10,662 bases of DNA from Flavobacteriales bacterium (GTDB taxonomy: Bacteria; Bacteroidota; Bacteroidia; Flavobacteriales; UA16), in assembly GCA_030831885.1 (NCBI GenBank), contig JAURKF010000062.1, positions 1 to 10,662 on the forward strand. Reading direction: 5' to 3'. A program made the translations under genes and the position numbers. The notes beneath the pieces are model-generated. The model was not told the DNA's origin. It did no database searches and saw only the letters and a list, made by a program, of their open reading frames with translations. This document shows positions 1 to 6,183 of the stretch, in pieces (positions within the stretch are counted from its first letter, which is position 1; every line of letters begins with the position of its first letter).

Positions 1-233
1 TCCATTTCGCCTACGCGCAATTTAGGGCCTTGTAAATCGGCAAGCATCGAGGTGTTGACCCCTAACTCCTTATTGATTTCACGAATGGCATCCACCACTT
101 TCTGATGGTCTTCGTAGGATCCATGGGAAAAATTGAGTCGGGCTACATTCAATCCGTTTTGAATCATCTGAGTAAGCACCTCTTTGGAGCTGCTGCTGGG
201 GCCTATCGTTGCTACTGTCTTTGTCTTGTTCAT
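1..233 (-). CDS. pyk: Pyruvate kinase, N-terminal part (cut by window edge)
   Basis: Pyruvate kinase transfers phosphate from phosphoenolpyruvate to ADP, giving pyruvate and ATP in the last step of glycolysis, in the cytoplasm. Only the first 77 residues are present; the rest lies beyond base 1. The family's N-terminal signatures are clear: KTKTVATIGPSS at residues 3-14, ARLNFSHG at 31-38 (with the conserved active-site Arg32 and Asn34), and DLQGPKLRVG at 66-75. The ATG at 233 gives the usual compact N-terminus. The gene begins 9 bases after the stop of the IPExxxVDY-like gene, so the two are probably cotranscribed. An out-of-frame ATG at 241 ends after three codons and is not the start. Identification is firm; whether the rest of the gene is intact cannot be seen. 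Confidence 0.95.
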   Translation of the reverse strand, partial: MNKTKTVATIGPSSSSKEVLTQMIQNGLNVARLNFSHGSYEDHQKVVDAIREINKELGVNTSMLADLQGPKLRVGEM

Positions 234-242
234 GTGTTCATG

Positions 243-662
243 CTACCTGTCTGTATCAAGCAGGTTGTCTTTAAATTTTAACTTCTCCACGATTTGTCGC
301 TGGAAAGCCAGCACGACTTGGGAATTGCGCAACCCCGAAAGCAGCTTTTCCATTACCTCCTCAGCAGGTTGTTCTATTTTGAGGATATAATCGAACTGCG
401 CGAGGTCGGGCATAAAGGTTCCCTCGGGAGTTTTGTTATCGATCAATGTGAACACGGTTTGATCAACCGGGTGCGTCCAGCGAAAGCGAGAATGATGAGT
501 AGTGGAGCGCTTTCCTTCAGCTACTGCATCGTCGATGCGCACAAGGCACCATCCCATGCTTTTGTTGAGCGACCAAGCCAGGCGATAGTCTTTTTCATGG
601 CTACTTACACCGATGATTTCGAAATCATATTCGTCTTCTATTTCTAGGGTGTGAAAGGCCAC
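243..662 (-). CDS. IPExxxVDY-family-like small protein, GTG start
   Basis: A 139-residue protein of unknown function that I assign to the Bacteroidota IPExxxVDY family. The N-terminus has the family look: an acidic start (LEIEDEYDFEIIGVSS, 6-21) followed by KDYRLAWSLNKSMG (24-37). The naming motif appears in a divergent form, MPDLAQFDY at 84-92 (M-P-D-xxx-F-D-Y), followed by ILKIE. From memory, members of this family often sit next to pyk, as here (9-base gap). The predicted start is GTG at 660-662. The codon just upstream is TAA, so the frame cannot extend, and an ATG further in would remove the conserved N-terminus. It has no signal peptide or membrane segment, so it is probably cytoplasmic. 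The family call rests on motif memory and context; the molecular role is unknown. Confidence 0.75.
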   Translation of the reverse strand: MAFHTLEIEDEYDFEIIGVSSHEKDYRLAWSLNKSMGWCLVRIDDAVAEGKRSTTHHSRFRWTHPVDQTVFTLIDNKTPEGTFMPDLAQFDYILKIEQPAEEVMEKLLSGLRNSQVVLAFQRQIVEKLKFKDNLLDTDR

Positions 663-769
663 TTATTGTGTCATTTACAAGCAGACTAACCTGTTGTTAC
701 CGCTTGCGAAAGTCGGTATAAAAAAGGTTCACACCATGCTTTTCAACTGAAACTTATTGATTTGACATG
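663..769. other. Intergenic region with a GCGA-loop hairpin
   Basis: This 107-base gap lies between the stop of the S66 gene and the GTG of the IPExxxVDY-like gene, both on the minus strand. It holds an imperfect hairpin at 699-717: arms ACCG-CTT and AAG-(T)-CGGT around a GCGA tetraloop on the plus strand. On the minus strand the T run precedes rather than follows the hairpin, so it is not a standard terminator for the S66 gene. I see no good TAnnTTTG box for the downstream pair. Confidence 0.35.
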
Positions 770-1687
770 TTAATAGCGGATTACCGCGCGACCTTCATTG
801 CAGGATAGCGTGACGTTTCTTCCCAGATAAAATGCCCTGTTGTCGCTAAGATGTCCCGCAGGAAAGCCAAACGCGACGGGTATTGCAAGCTTTTCAGCCA
901 TAGACCGAATTATCTCTTCTGAATTGGCGCCCCACGGATTATCGCTCGGAAATCCAAACCGGGTGGTGTTGTCTTTCATCTGTGTGAAACCACCGCACAC
1001 GATAGCCCGCACATTCGAGAGCATTCCTCCGCGATACAGCCCCCACAGCATGCGGTCGAGGTGATACAACATCTCATCGACATCTTCTATAAACAGAATC
1101 ACATCGTCTTGCGCATTCCATGAATTGCTTCCCATCACACCATAGAGTACCGATAAGTTGCCACCCATGAGACGGCCATGCACCGGGCTGAACTCACTAT
1201 CCACCGGCTCCAAGGAAGCAAACGATTGAAGTTCTCCGAATAAACTTTTGCGCAAGTTATCGAGCGCTTCCTGCGTGGCATCGGGAAAGGAAATAGGCAT
1301 AGTTGAGTGAATGGTTGCTAAACCCCGACTGTTGAGGTGGGAATGGAGCACGGTAATATCGCTGTAGCCTGCAATCCATTTAGGTTTTTCGAGAAATCGA
1401 GAAAAGTCAATTGCATCAATGGTGTGAACTGTTCCGTAACCACCACGCGCAATGATGATTGCCTGCAGTTCATCATCATCCAACAGTTCCTGCAGGCCTT
1501 GTGCGCGCTCACGGGCGGAACCCGCCAACTGGTAATTAACAGAATGTACATTGGGCGCAACTTTCACGCGTAAGCCCCAAGAGGTAAACAGATCCATTGC
1601 AGGCTGAAGTTGCTCGGGAGTGACCCAACGAGCCGTTGCAGCAATACCGATACAATCGCCCGATTTTAGATATGATGGAACTTTCAT
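770..1687 (-). CDS. LD-carboxypeptidase, peptidase family S66 (LdcA-like)
   Basis: This enzyme would remove the terminal D-Ala from murein tetrapeptides (an L,D bond), in peptidoglycan recycling or remodelling. Residue numbers here count from the ATG at 1693. The S66 catalytic triad is visible: nucleophile Ser111 in WIAGYSDIT, Glu203 in LFIEDVDE, and His281 in FGFPAGHLSDN. The ARGGYG loop (82-87) and the GRLMGGNLS segment (173-181) are also typical. Length (about 305 residues) is normal. I prefer the ATG at 1687 (MKVPSYLKSGDCIGI) over the ATG at 1693 because family members start this way and because a possible promoter box lies 2 bases upstream of the 1693 ATG. No signal peptide is seen, so it is probably cytoplasmic. 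It is divergent from metG across about 100 bases. I am sure of the family, but substrate specificity is inferred. Confidence 0.92.
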   Translation of the reverse strand: MKVPSYLKSGDCIGIAATARWVTPEQLQPAMDLFTSWGLRVKVAPNVHSVNYQLAGSARERAQGLQELLDDDELQAIIIARGGYGTVHTIDAIDFSRFLEKPKWIAGYSDITVLHSHLNSRGLATIHSTMPISFPDATQEALDNLRKSLFGELQSFASLEPVDSEFSPVHGRLMGGNLSVLYGVMGSNSWNAQDDVILFIEDVDEMLYHLDRMLWGLYRGGMLSNVRAIVCGGFTQMKDNTTRFGFPSDNPWGANSEEIIRSMAEKLAIPVAFGFPAGHLSDNRAFYLGRNVTLSCNEGRAVIRY

Positions 1688-1695
1688 TAGCATCT

Positions 1696-1703
1696 CGAAA
1701 CTA
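1696..1703 (-). promoter_or_regulatory. Possible -7 box (TAGTTTCG) for the LD-carboxypeptidase
   Basis: The minus strand reads TAGTTTCG, one mismatch from TAnnTTTG, ending 2 bases before the ATG at 1693. If it is real, transcription starts inside that codon and the ATG at 1687 must be the start, which also fits the family's N-terminus. No clear -33 element. Confidence 0.3.
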
Positions 1704-1729
1704 TCTTGCGCTCCAAATCTGCACGTTCC

Positions 1730-1765
1730 TTTGAGCCATGCAGCACACGCCGGGCGTTAGTTTTA
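1730..1765 (+). promoter_or_regulatory. Possible metG promoter (TTTG, 24 bases, TAGTTTTA)
   Basis: TTTG at 1730-1733 and TAGTTTTA at 1758-1765 (one mismatch from TAnnTTTG) are separated by 24 bases. The leader to the ATG at 1788 would be about 18 bases. The -7 box lies in the loop of a GC-rich inverted repeat (1752-1757 with 1767-1772, GGGCGT/ACGCCC). Confidence 0.35.
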
Positions 1766-1787
1766 CACGCCCCTCTCAACATACAGT

Positions 1788-3875
1788 ATGAACGAACCGA
1801 AACGATACCTGGTTACTTCGGCCCTGCCCTATGCCAATGGCCCTTTGCACATTGGTCATATTGGCGGAGCCTACCTCAACGCCGATATATATGTGCGCTA
1901 TCTGAGGGCTAAAGGAAAAGACGTAGCCTTCATTTGTGGTAGCGATGAACATGGAGCTGCGATTACACTTCGCGCGAAAAAAGAAGGAAAAACACCGCGC
2001 GAAATTGTGGACTATTACCACGAACTCATGAAGCATGCCTTTGCAGATTTCGGAATTTCTTTCGATATCTACCACCGTACCTCCTCGGAAGAGCATAAGG
2101 AAATGTCTCAAGAAGTTTTCAAAAAACTAGAAGCAAAAGGAAGTTTTGAGGTCGAAACCTCACAACAATATTTCGATGAGGAGGCCAAGCAATTTCTGGC
2201 CGATCGTTACATCATGGGTACTTGTCCGCACTGCTCGAGCGATAAGGCATATGGCGACCAATGCGAGAAATGCGGCCGATCGTTGAGCCCATTGGAGCTG
2301 GTGAATCCAAAGTCCACGCTCAGCGGCAGCAAACCTGTGTTGAAAGAAACCTCGCACTGGTATTTGCCCATGGCGCATCATGAAACGTGGATTCGAGATT
2401 ATATCGGAAAGGGTGAATTAGACGGAAAGTCGCACCATGATCCTAAAGATTGGAAAGCTCACGTTGTAGGTCAATGCATGAGCTGGATCGACGGCGGATT
2501 GCAGAGCCGGGCCATGACGCGTGATCTCGACTGGGGCGTGCCCGTTCCTGTTGCCGGTGCTGATGGCAAAGTGCTCTATGTTTGGCTCGATGCACCTATC
2601 GGATATATCACCAATACAAAGGTGTGGGCCGAACGCAACGGCAAAAACTGGGAAGACTATTGGAAGAGTGATGATTCGCGACTCATTCATTTCATTGGTA
2701 AAGACAACATTGTTTTTCACTGCATCATCTTTCCCATCATCCTGAAAGAACACGGCGATTTCATTCTGCCTCACAACGTACCGGCCAATGAATTCATGAA
2801 TCTGGAAGGCGATAAAATTTCAACTTCGCGCAACTGGGCCGTATGGCTGCACGAGTACATTCAGGATTTTCCGGGAAGGCAGGATGAAATGCGATACGTA
2901 TTGTGCTCCATTATGCCCGAGCAAAAAGACAGTGAGTTTACTTGGACGGATTTCCGCGATCGCGTTAACAATGAGCTCGCCGACATCTTGGGCAATTTTG
3001 TAAATCGTGTGTTTGTTTTGATGCACAAATACTACAGCGGCGTTGTACCTGAAGTGAGCGGCACACCGGGTGCGGCAGAAGTTGATGCATCTACCGAGGC
3101 ACGTAGAGCTTATGAAGCAGTAGGCAATGCCATCGAGCAATTCAAGTTTCGTGAAGCACTGGCGGAGGCCATGAACATAGCACGTGCAGGCAATAAGCTG
3201 CTTACCGAAACCGAACCCTGGAAGTTGGTGAAAACCGACAGCGCGGCCACTGCACGCATTCTGCATGCGTGTTTGAATTTGGTTGCCGATGCCGCTGCTG
3301 CCTTGAAACCCTTTCTTCCATTCACTTCCGATAAACTAGTGCAGGGTCTGCAACTTGAAACACGCGACTTCGGCTTCGCTCAGTCAGCGTGGGACGACGT
3401 GCTCACAGCCGAGCAAATAAAGTCGGGGCATACCATTGGGCAAGTACCTATTTTGTTCGAGAAAATAACGGAAGAAGTGGTGGCCGCTCAAGTGGAGAAA
3501 CTCGCCCAGCGAAACGCTCAGAACAATGCAACGGTGGATGCAATCAAAGACAACATCGATTTTGATACGTTTCAAAAACTGGATTTGCGGGTCATCAAGG
3601 TACTTGCGGCGGAAGCCGTGCCGAAGACAAACAAATTGCTGAAGCTCACTATTGATACCGGGCTGGGTGAACGCACCGTCATTTCAGGAATCAGCGAACA
3701 TTACAAACCGGAAGAAATTATCGGCAAGCACGTATTGTACCTCGCTAATTTAGAACCTCGCGTCATCAAAGGTGTGAAAAGCGAAGGAATGATCTTGATG
3801 GCAAAATCCGCTACAGGTAATTTGTCTGCGCTGCTTCCAGAGCGCGAAACGAATGCAGGCGGAACGGTCAATTAA
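1788..3875 (+). CDS. metG: Methionyl-tRNA synthetase with C-terminal tRNA-binding domain
   Basis: A class I synthetase that charges tRNA-Met with methionine, used for both initiation and elongation, in the cytoplasm. The protein has 695 residues, full length for the long bacterial type. The HIGH signature is at residues 21-24 after SALPYANGPL. A zinc knuckle has Cys146 and Cys149 (CPHC) and Cys159 and Cys162 (CEKC). The second active-site signature, KMSKS, appears as KISTS at 343-347 in LEGDKISTSRNW. The helical anticodon-binding domain spans roughly 390-560. A C-terminal OB-fold tRNA-binding domain, which dimerises in relatives, covers about 590-695 (FQKLDLRVIKV, then LEPRVIKGVKSEGMILMA). 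The stop codon directly abuts the stop of the convergent hydrolase gene, with no bases between. No frameshift or truncation is seen. Confidence 0.97.
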   Translation: MNEPKRYLVTSALPYANGPLHIGHIGGAYLNADIYVRYLRAKGKDVAFICGSDEHGAAITLRAKKEGKTPREIVDYYHELMKHAFADFGISFDIYHRTSSEEHKEMSQEVFKKLEAKGSFEVETSQQYFDEEAKQFLADRYIMGTCPHCSSDKAYGDQCEKCGRSLSPLELVNPKSTLSGSKPVLKETSHWYLPMAHHETWIRDYIGKGELDGKSHHDPKDWKAHVVGQCMSWIDGGLQSRAMTRDLDWGVPVPVAGADGKVLYVWLDAPIGYITNTKVWAERNGKNWEDYWKSDDSRLIHFIGKDNIVFHCIIFPIILKEHGDFILPHNVPANEFMNLEGDKISTSRNWAVWLHEYIQDFPGRQDEMRYVLCSIMPEQKDSEFTWTDFRDRVNNELADILGNFVNRVFVLMHKYYSGVVPEVSGTPGAAEVDASTEARRAYEAVGNAIEQFKFREALAEAMNIARAGNKLLTETEPWKLVKTDSAATARILHACLNLVADAAAALKPFLPFTSDKLVQGLQLETRDFGFAQSAWDDVLTAEQIKSGHTIGQVPILFEKITEEVVAAQVEKLAQRNAQNNATVDAIKDNIDFDTFQKLDLRVIKVLAAEAVPKTNKLLKLTIDTGLGERTVISGISEHYKPEEIIGKHVLYLANLEPRVIKGVKSEGMILMAKSATGNLSALLPERETNAGGTVN

Positions 3876-4940
3876 TTACGAATTGTATTGACTGCTTGAT
3901 TGACTCGTCGTGCCTGCATTTTTTGAATTGAGATCATACACCAATTTTGAAATACGGGCCACGCAATCCATGAGCTTCTCATGGCTGGTGCCTTCTGTCA
4001 TAACAGAAATGACATACGGCTTTCCTCCGGCATATACCACTCCTGCTTCATGAAATTGTGTGAGTTTCTCATCTGCCGTATACCTTTCGCCAAATTTGTG
4101 TGCCACCTTAACTGAAGCCGGAAGATCACGCGTAATGCCCTTTTTGAAATTGCATTTTAGCAACAAGTTCATGCAGTATTCCGAGTTATCGTGATTGAGA
4201 TACGTAGCATTGTAAAGAATACGGAAAAACTTCGAAAAATCGGAAGGTGAAAACTGATAGTACGTATCTGCTAAATCAGGAATAGGAATCGCTATTTCGT
4301 TAAACATTCCTTCATATAGCTTCTTGTCGAAAACCCCCAGCAACATTGTTACCGCATCGTTGTTACTATCCGAAATAGCTGCATCCACAAGTTCTCGCAC
4401 GGTGTACTCATTTCCCGGAACAAGCGGGTGCTCCGGAGCCTCCGTAATTTTCAACTCTACTTTGTGATTGAACACCAATTTTTTGTCTAGTAAAGCAGGA
4501 TTGCTTTCAGACATTTTCAGGATGTTGATTGCCAAGGCAACTTTCAACAAACTGCCGGGATAAAACAACTCAGTGTCATTTACCGAAGTCCAACGTATGC
4601 TATTTAGCTCTTTGAAGTATACTCCGGCTCTAGTGACCCTGCCCTCCCCTTTCATGGATTGTATAAGGTCGCCAATAGCCGTTTTTAAAGGCGCCAGCTC
4701 TTTGCTTTCGCATCCAACATTGACCAGAAGTAGTGGCTTTACCAGTTGAGAGTCGTACTCGCGAATTACATTGATATCATTGCAATCGATTGGCGAGGAG
4801 GACGCTAGTTTAGAAGGCTCATTCGTAATTTGGTTAGAACCTGAGCTTGTTGGCAATACACTTGTGTAAACAACATAGGAAATAACTGCTCCGAACAAGA
4901 CAGAGAGGCATACCAATCCAAAGATACTTCTTCTATTCAT
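3876..4940 (-). CDS. Membrane-anchored SxxK serine hydrolase, class A beta-lactamase-like fold (copy A)
   Basis: A 354-residue protein with an N-terminal membrane segment (about 7-28) and a predicted periplasmic serine hydrolase domain (about 95-340). The SxxK nucleophile motif is Ser130-Leu-Leu-Lys133 in FYPGSLLKVA. The second motif aligns with its neighbour's SDN as Ser192-Asn193-Asn194 (SDSNNDA), so the Asp is replaced. The third motif is Lys282-Phe283-Gly284 (AHKFGERYT) instead of KTG. I find no ExxLN omega-loop motif carrying the deacylating Glu of true class A beta-lactamases. Cys53 and Cys77 are shared with the neighbour and could form a disulfide. The ATG overlaps the TGA of the upstream paralog (ATGA), suggesting translational coupling. 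Function is uncertain: a DD-peptidase-like or other acyl-enzyme hydrolase is as likely as a beta-lactamase. Its base composition is more AT-rich than its neighbours. Confidence 0.85.
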   Translation of the reverse strand: MNRRSIFGLVCLSVLFGAVISYVVYTSVLPTSSGSNQITNEPSKLASSSPIDCNDINVIREYDSQLVKPLLLVNVGCESKELAPLKTAIGDLIQSMKGEGRVTRAGVYFKELNSIRWTSVNDTELFYPGSLLKVALAINILKMSESNPALLDKKLVFNHKVELKITEAPEHPLVPGNEYTVRELVDAAISDSNNDAVTMLLGVFDKKLYEGMFNEIAIPIPDLADTYYQFSPSDFSKFFRILYNATYLNHDNSEYCMNLLLKCNFKKGITRDLPASVKVAHKFGERYTADEKLTQFHEAGVVYAGGKPYVISVMTEGTSHEKLMDCVARISKLVYDLNSKNAGTTSQSSSQYNS

Positions 4941-6046
4941 GACCTAAGTTGGCTTGTTTTTTTGCTTTCCAAAAACACATCATTTAATTGTGCGCGCTTC
5001 TGAGTGAAACAAATGCGACTGAGACCTTCGATAACCGGTGCCAGATCGTTCATGTTTTTTCCTTCTGTCATCACGCTTATTACGTACGAAGCGGATCCGC
5101 GATAGACAATGGCTGTTTCATGCAACTGAACGAGATTACTCGTTGTGTATCGCTCTCCAAACTTATGCGCGACCTTCGTATCAGCTGAAACGCCTAGCAT
5201 AACCCCTTGGTTGAATTCGGATTTGGTCAGTAGGGATAACGCATATTCCGAATACAAGGAGCTCAGATACGATGCATTGTAAAGTACACGAAAAAATTTC
5301 GCTATATCTGCCGGATGAACTTGATAAAAGCGGTCCTCCGGATTTTGAACCGGAATTGAAAGCTTGGCAAACAGGTCGTCGTATAAAGCACGATCATATA
5401 CCAAGAACAGTAGGGTTGTGGCATCGTTGTCACTTTGCACAATCATACGCTCAATTAACTCCTGCACGGTATAGAAACTTCCCACTATCATGGGTGAACT
5501 AACGGGCACATTTACTTCCATTTTACCCGGGGACACGAACTGAATTTTACGCTCAAGCAATGACTTATCCCGTTGGGCTTGCTTCAGCACGGTGAGCATT
5601 ACTGCCACCTTCAGTAAACTGCCCGGGTAGTAGAGCTCGTCGCCGTTCGCTGCGGTCCAATGCAATGAATTTAACTCCTTGAAATAAACAGATGCGCGGG
5701 AAATTTTTCCTGCCACCTTTTGACTGTCTATGAAAGCCGACAATTCCATTTTCAACGTTTGAAGCTCATCGCTTTCGCAATTCACCTCAGTTAGCAACAT
5801 AGGTTTGGTTAAAGAGGGGGAGTTATCACGCACCATGGACACTTCATCGCAAGGCAACGACTGATGAGCAGCAAGTACCTGCGTCTTCTCAGCCTCATTC
5901 ATCTGTTTTTTCACCTCTAAAGCCGGTTTCAATGCCAACCATGTCACACTCGCTGCCGCAAGCATACCTAGCAGCAAGAGCGCCATCCATTTCCCATTAC
6001 TCATACGTTTTTCTTGCGGTTTCTGCATTGAAAAAATTCTTTGCAT
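4937..6046 (-). CDS. Membrane-anchored SxxK serine hydrolase, class A beta-lactamase-like fold (copy B)
   Basis: First gene of the hydrolase pair and a paralog of copy A; by eye about half of the aligned residues match. Numbering from the ATG at 6046 (369 residues): a membrane segment at about 20-40, preceded by positive residues, predicts an N-in anchor with a periplasmic domain. Ser143-Leu-Leu-Lys146 is the SxxK motif (YYPGSLLKV). Ser205-Asp206-Asn207 is a canonical SDN, and Lys295-Phe296-Gly297 replaces KTG (AHKFGERYT). Cys66 and Cys90 match copy A's pair. No ExxLN motif is apparent after SDN. The start is uncertain: a TAnnTTTG box ends 4 bases before the ATG at 6046, so the ATG at 6028 (MQKPQEKR) may be the real start unless the message is leaderless. 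It would be read as a two-gene operon with copy A. Substrate unknown. Confidence 0.85.
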   Translation of the reverse strand: MQRIFSMQKPQEKRMSNGKWMALLLLGMLAAASVTWLALKPALEVKKQMNEAEKTQVLAAHQSLPCDEVSMVRDNSPSLTKPMLLTEVNCESDELQTLKMELSAFIDSQKVAGKISRASVYFKELNSLHWTAANGDELYYPGSLLKVAVMLTVLKQAQRDKSLLERKIQFVSPGKMEVNVPVSSPMIVGSFYTVQELIERMIVQSDNDATTLLFLVYDRALYDDLFAKLSIPVQNPEDRFYQVHPADIAKFFRVLYNASYLSSLYSEYALSLLTKSEFNQGVMLGVSADTKVAHKFGERYTTSNLVQLHETAIVYRGSASYVISVMTEGKNMNDLAPVIEGLSRICFTQKRAQLNDVFLESKKTSQLRS

Positions 6047-6050
6047 CGTC

Positions 6051-6058
6051 CAAATCTA
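6051..6058 (-). promoter_or_regulatory. Putative Bacteroidota -7 box (TAGATTTG) for the hydrolase pair
   Basis: On the minus strand TAGATTTG matches the TAnnTTTG consensus exactly. A TTTG at 6083-6086 could be the -33 element, but the spacer is 24 bases, a little longer than the usual 17-23. The box ends 4 bases before the ATG at 6046, which places the expected transcription start at or beside that ATG. Either the message is leaderless or the ATG at 6028 is used. Confidence 0.5.
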
Positions 6059-6084
6059 ACCATTGAATACAGCTTATCTACCCA

Positions 6085-6102
6085 AAGAATTTGTAAATTC
6101 TT
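6085..6102. promoter_or_regulatory. 18-base perfect palindrome upstream of the hydrolase pair
   Basis: AAGAATTT-GT-AAATTCTT has two perfect 8-base arms. Skipping one base (84) lets CC/GG extend the dyad on each side. It overlaps the possible -33 element of the promoter at 6051-6058 and could be an operator for a dimeric regulator. It is not followed by a T run on either strand, so it does not look like an intrinsic terminator. AT-rich palindromes can arise by chance. Confidence 0.35.
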
Positions 6103-6183
6103 GGAGTGATCCTTTTTACTGCTTCAATCAACGATTTGAATCCGAGCATGGTATGTCACAATCTGAAAGGCAGAATACTTGGG

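Noticed and set aside
294..647. 117-codon plus-strand frame opposite the IPExxxVDY-like gene
   Set aside because: It is a shadow of the real minus-strand gene, with no family features and no promoter.
699..717. Hairpin as an intrinsic terminator of the S66 gene
   Set aside because: The T run lies upstream of the hairpin on the minus strand, and the stem is short and bulged.
3870..3886. CAATT...AATTG dyad at the convergent stops as a bidirectional terminator
   Set aside because: The stem is only five AT-rich pairs with no adjacent T run, so it is too weak to call.
3876..6046. The hydrolase pair as resistance beta-lactamases
   Set aside because: The SxxK motif fits the fold, but KFG replaces KTG and no ExxLN deacylation motif is visible, so the sequence does not support a resistance call.
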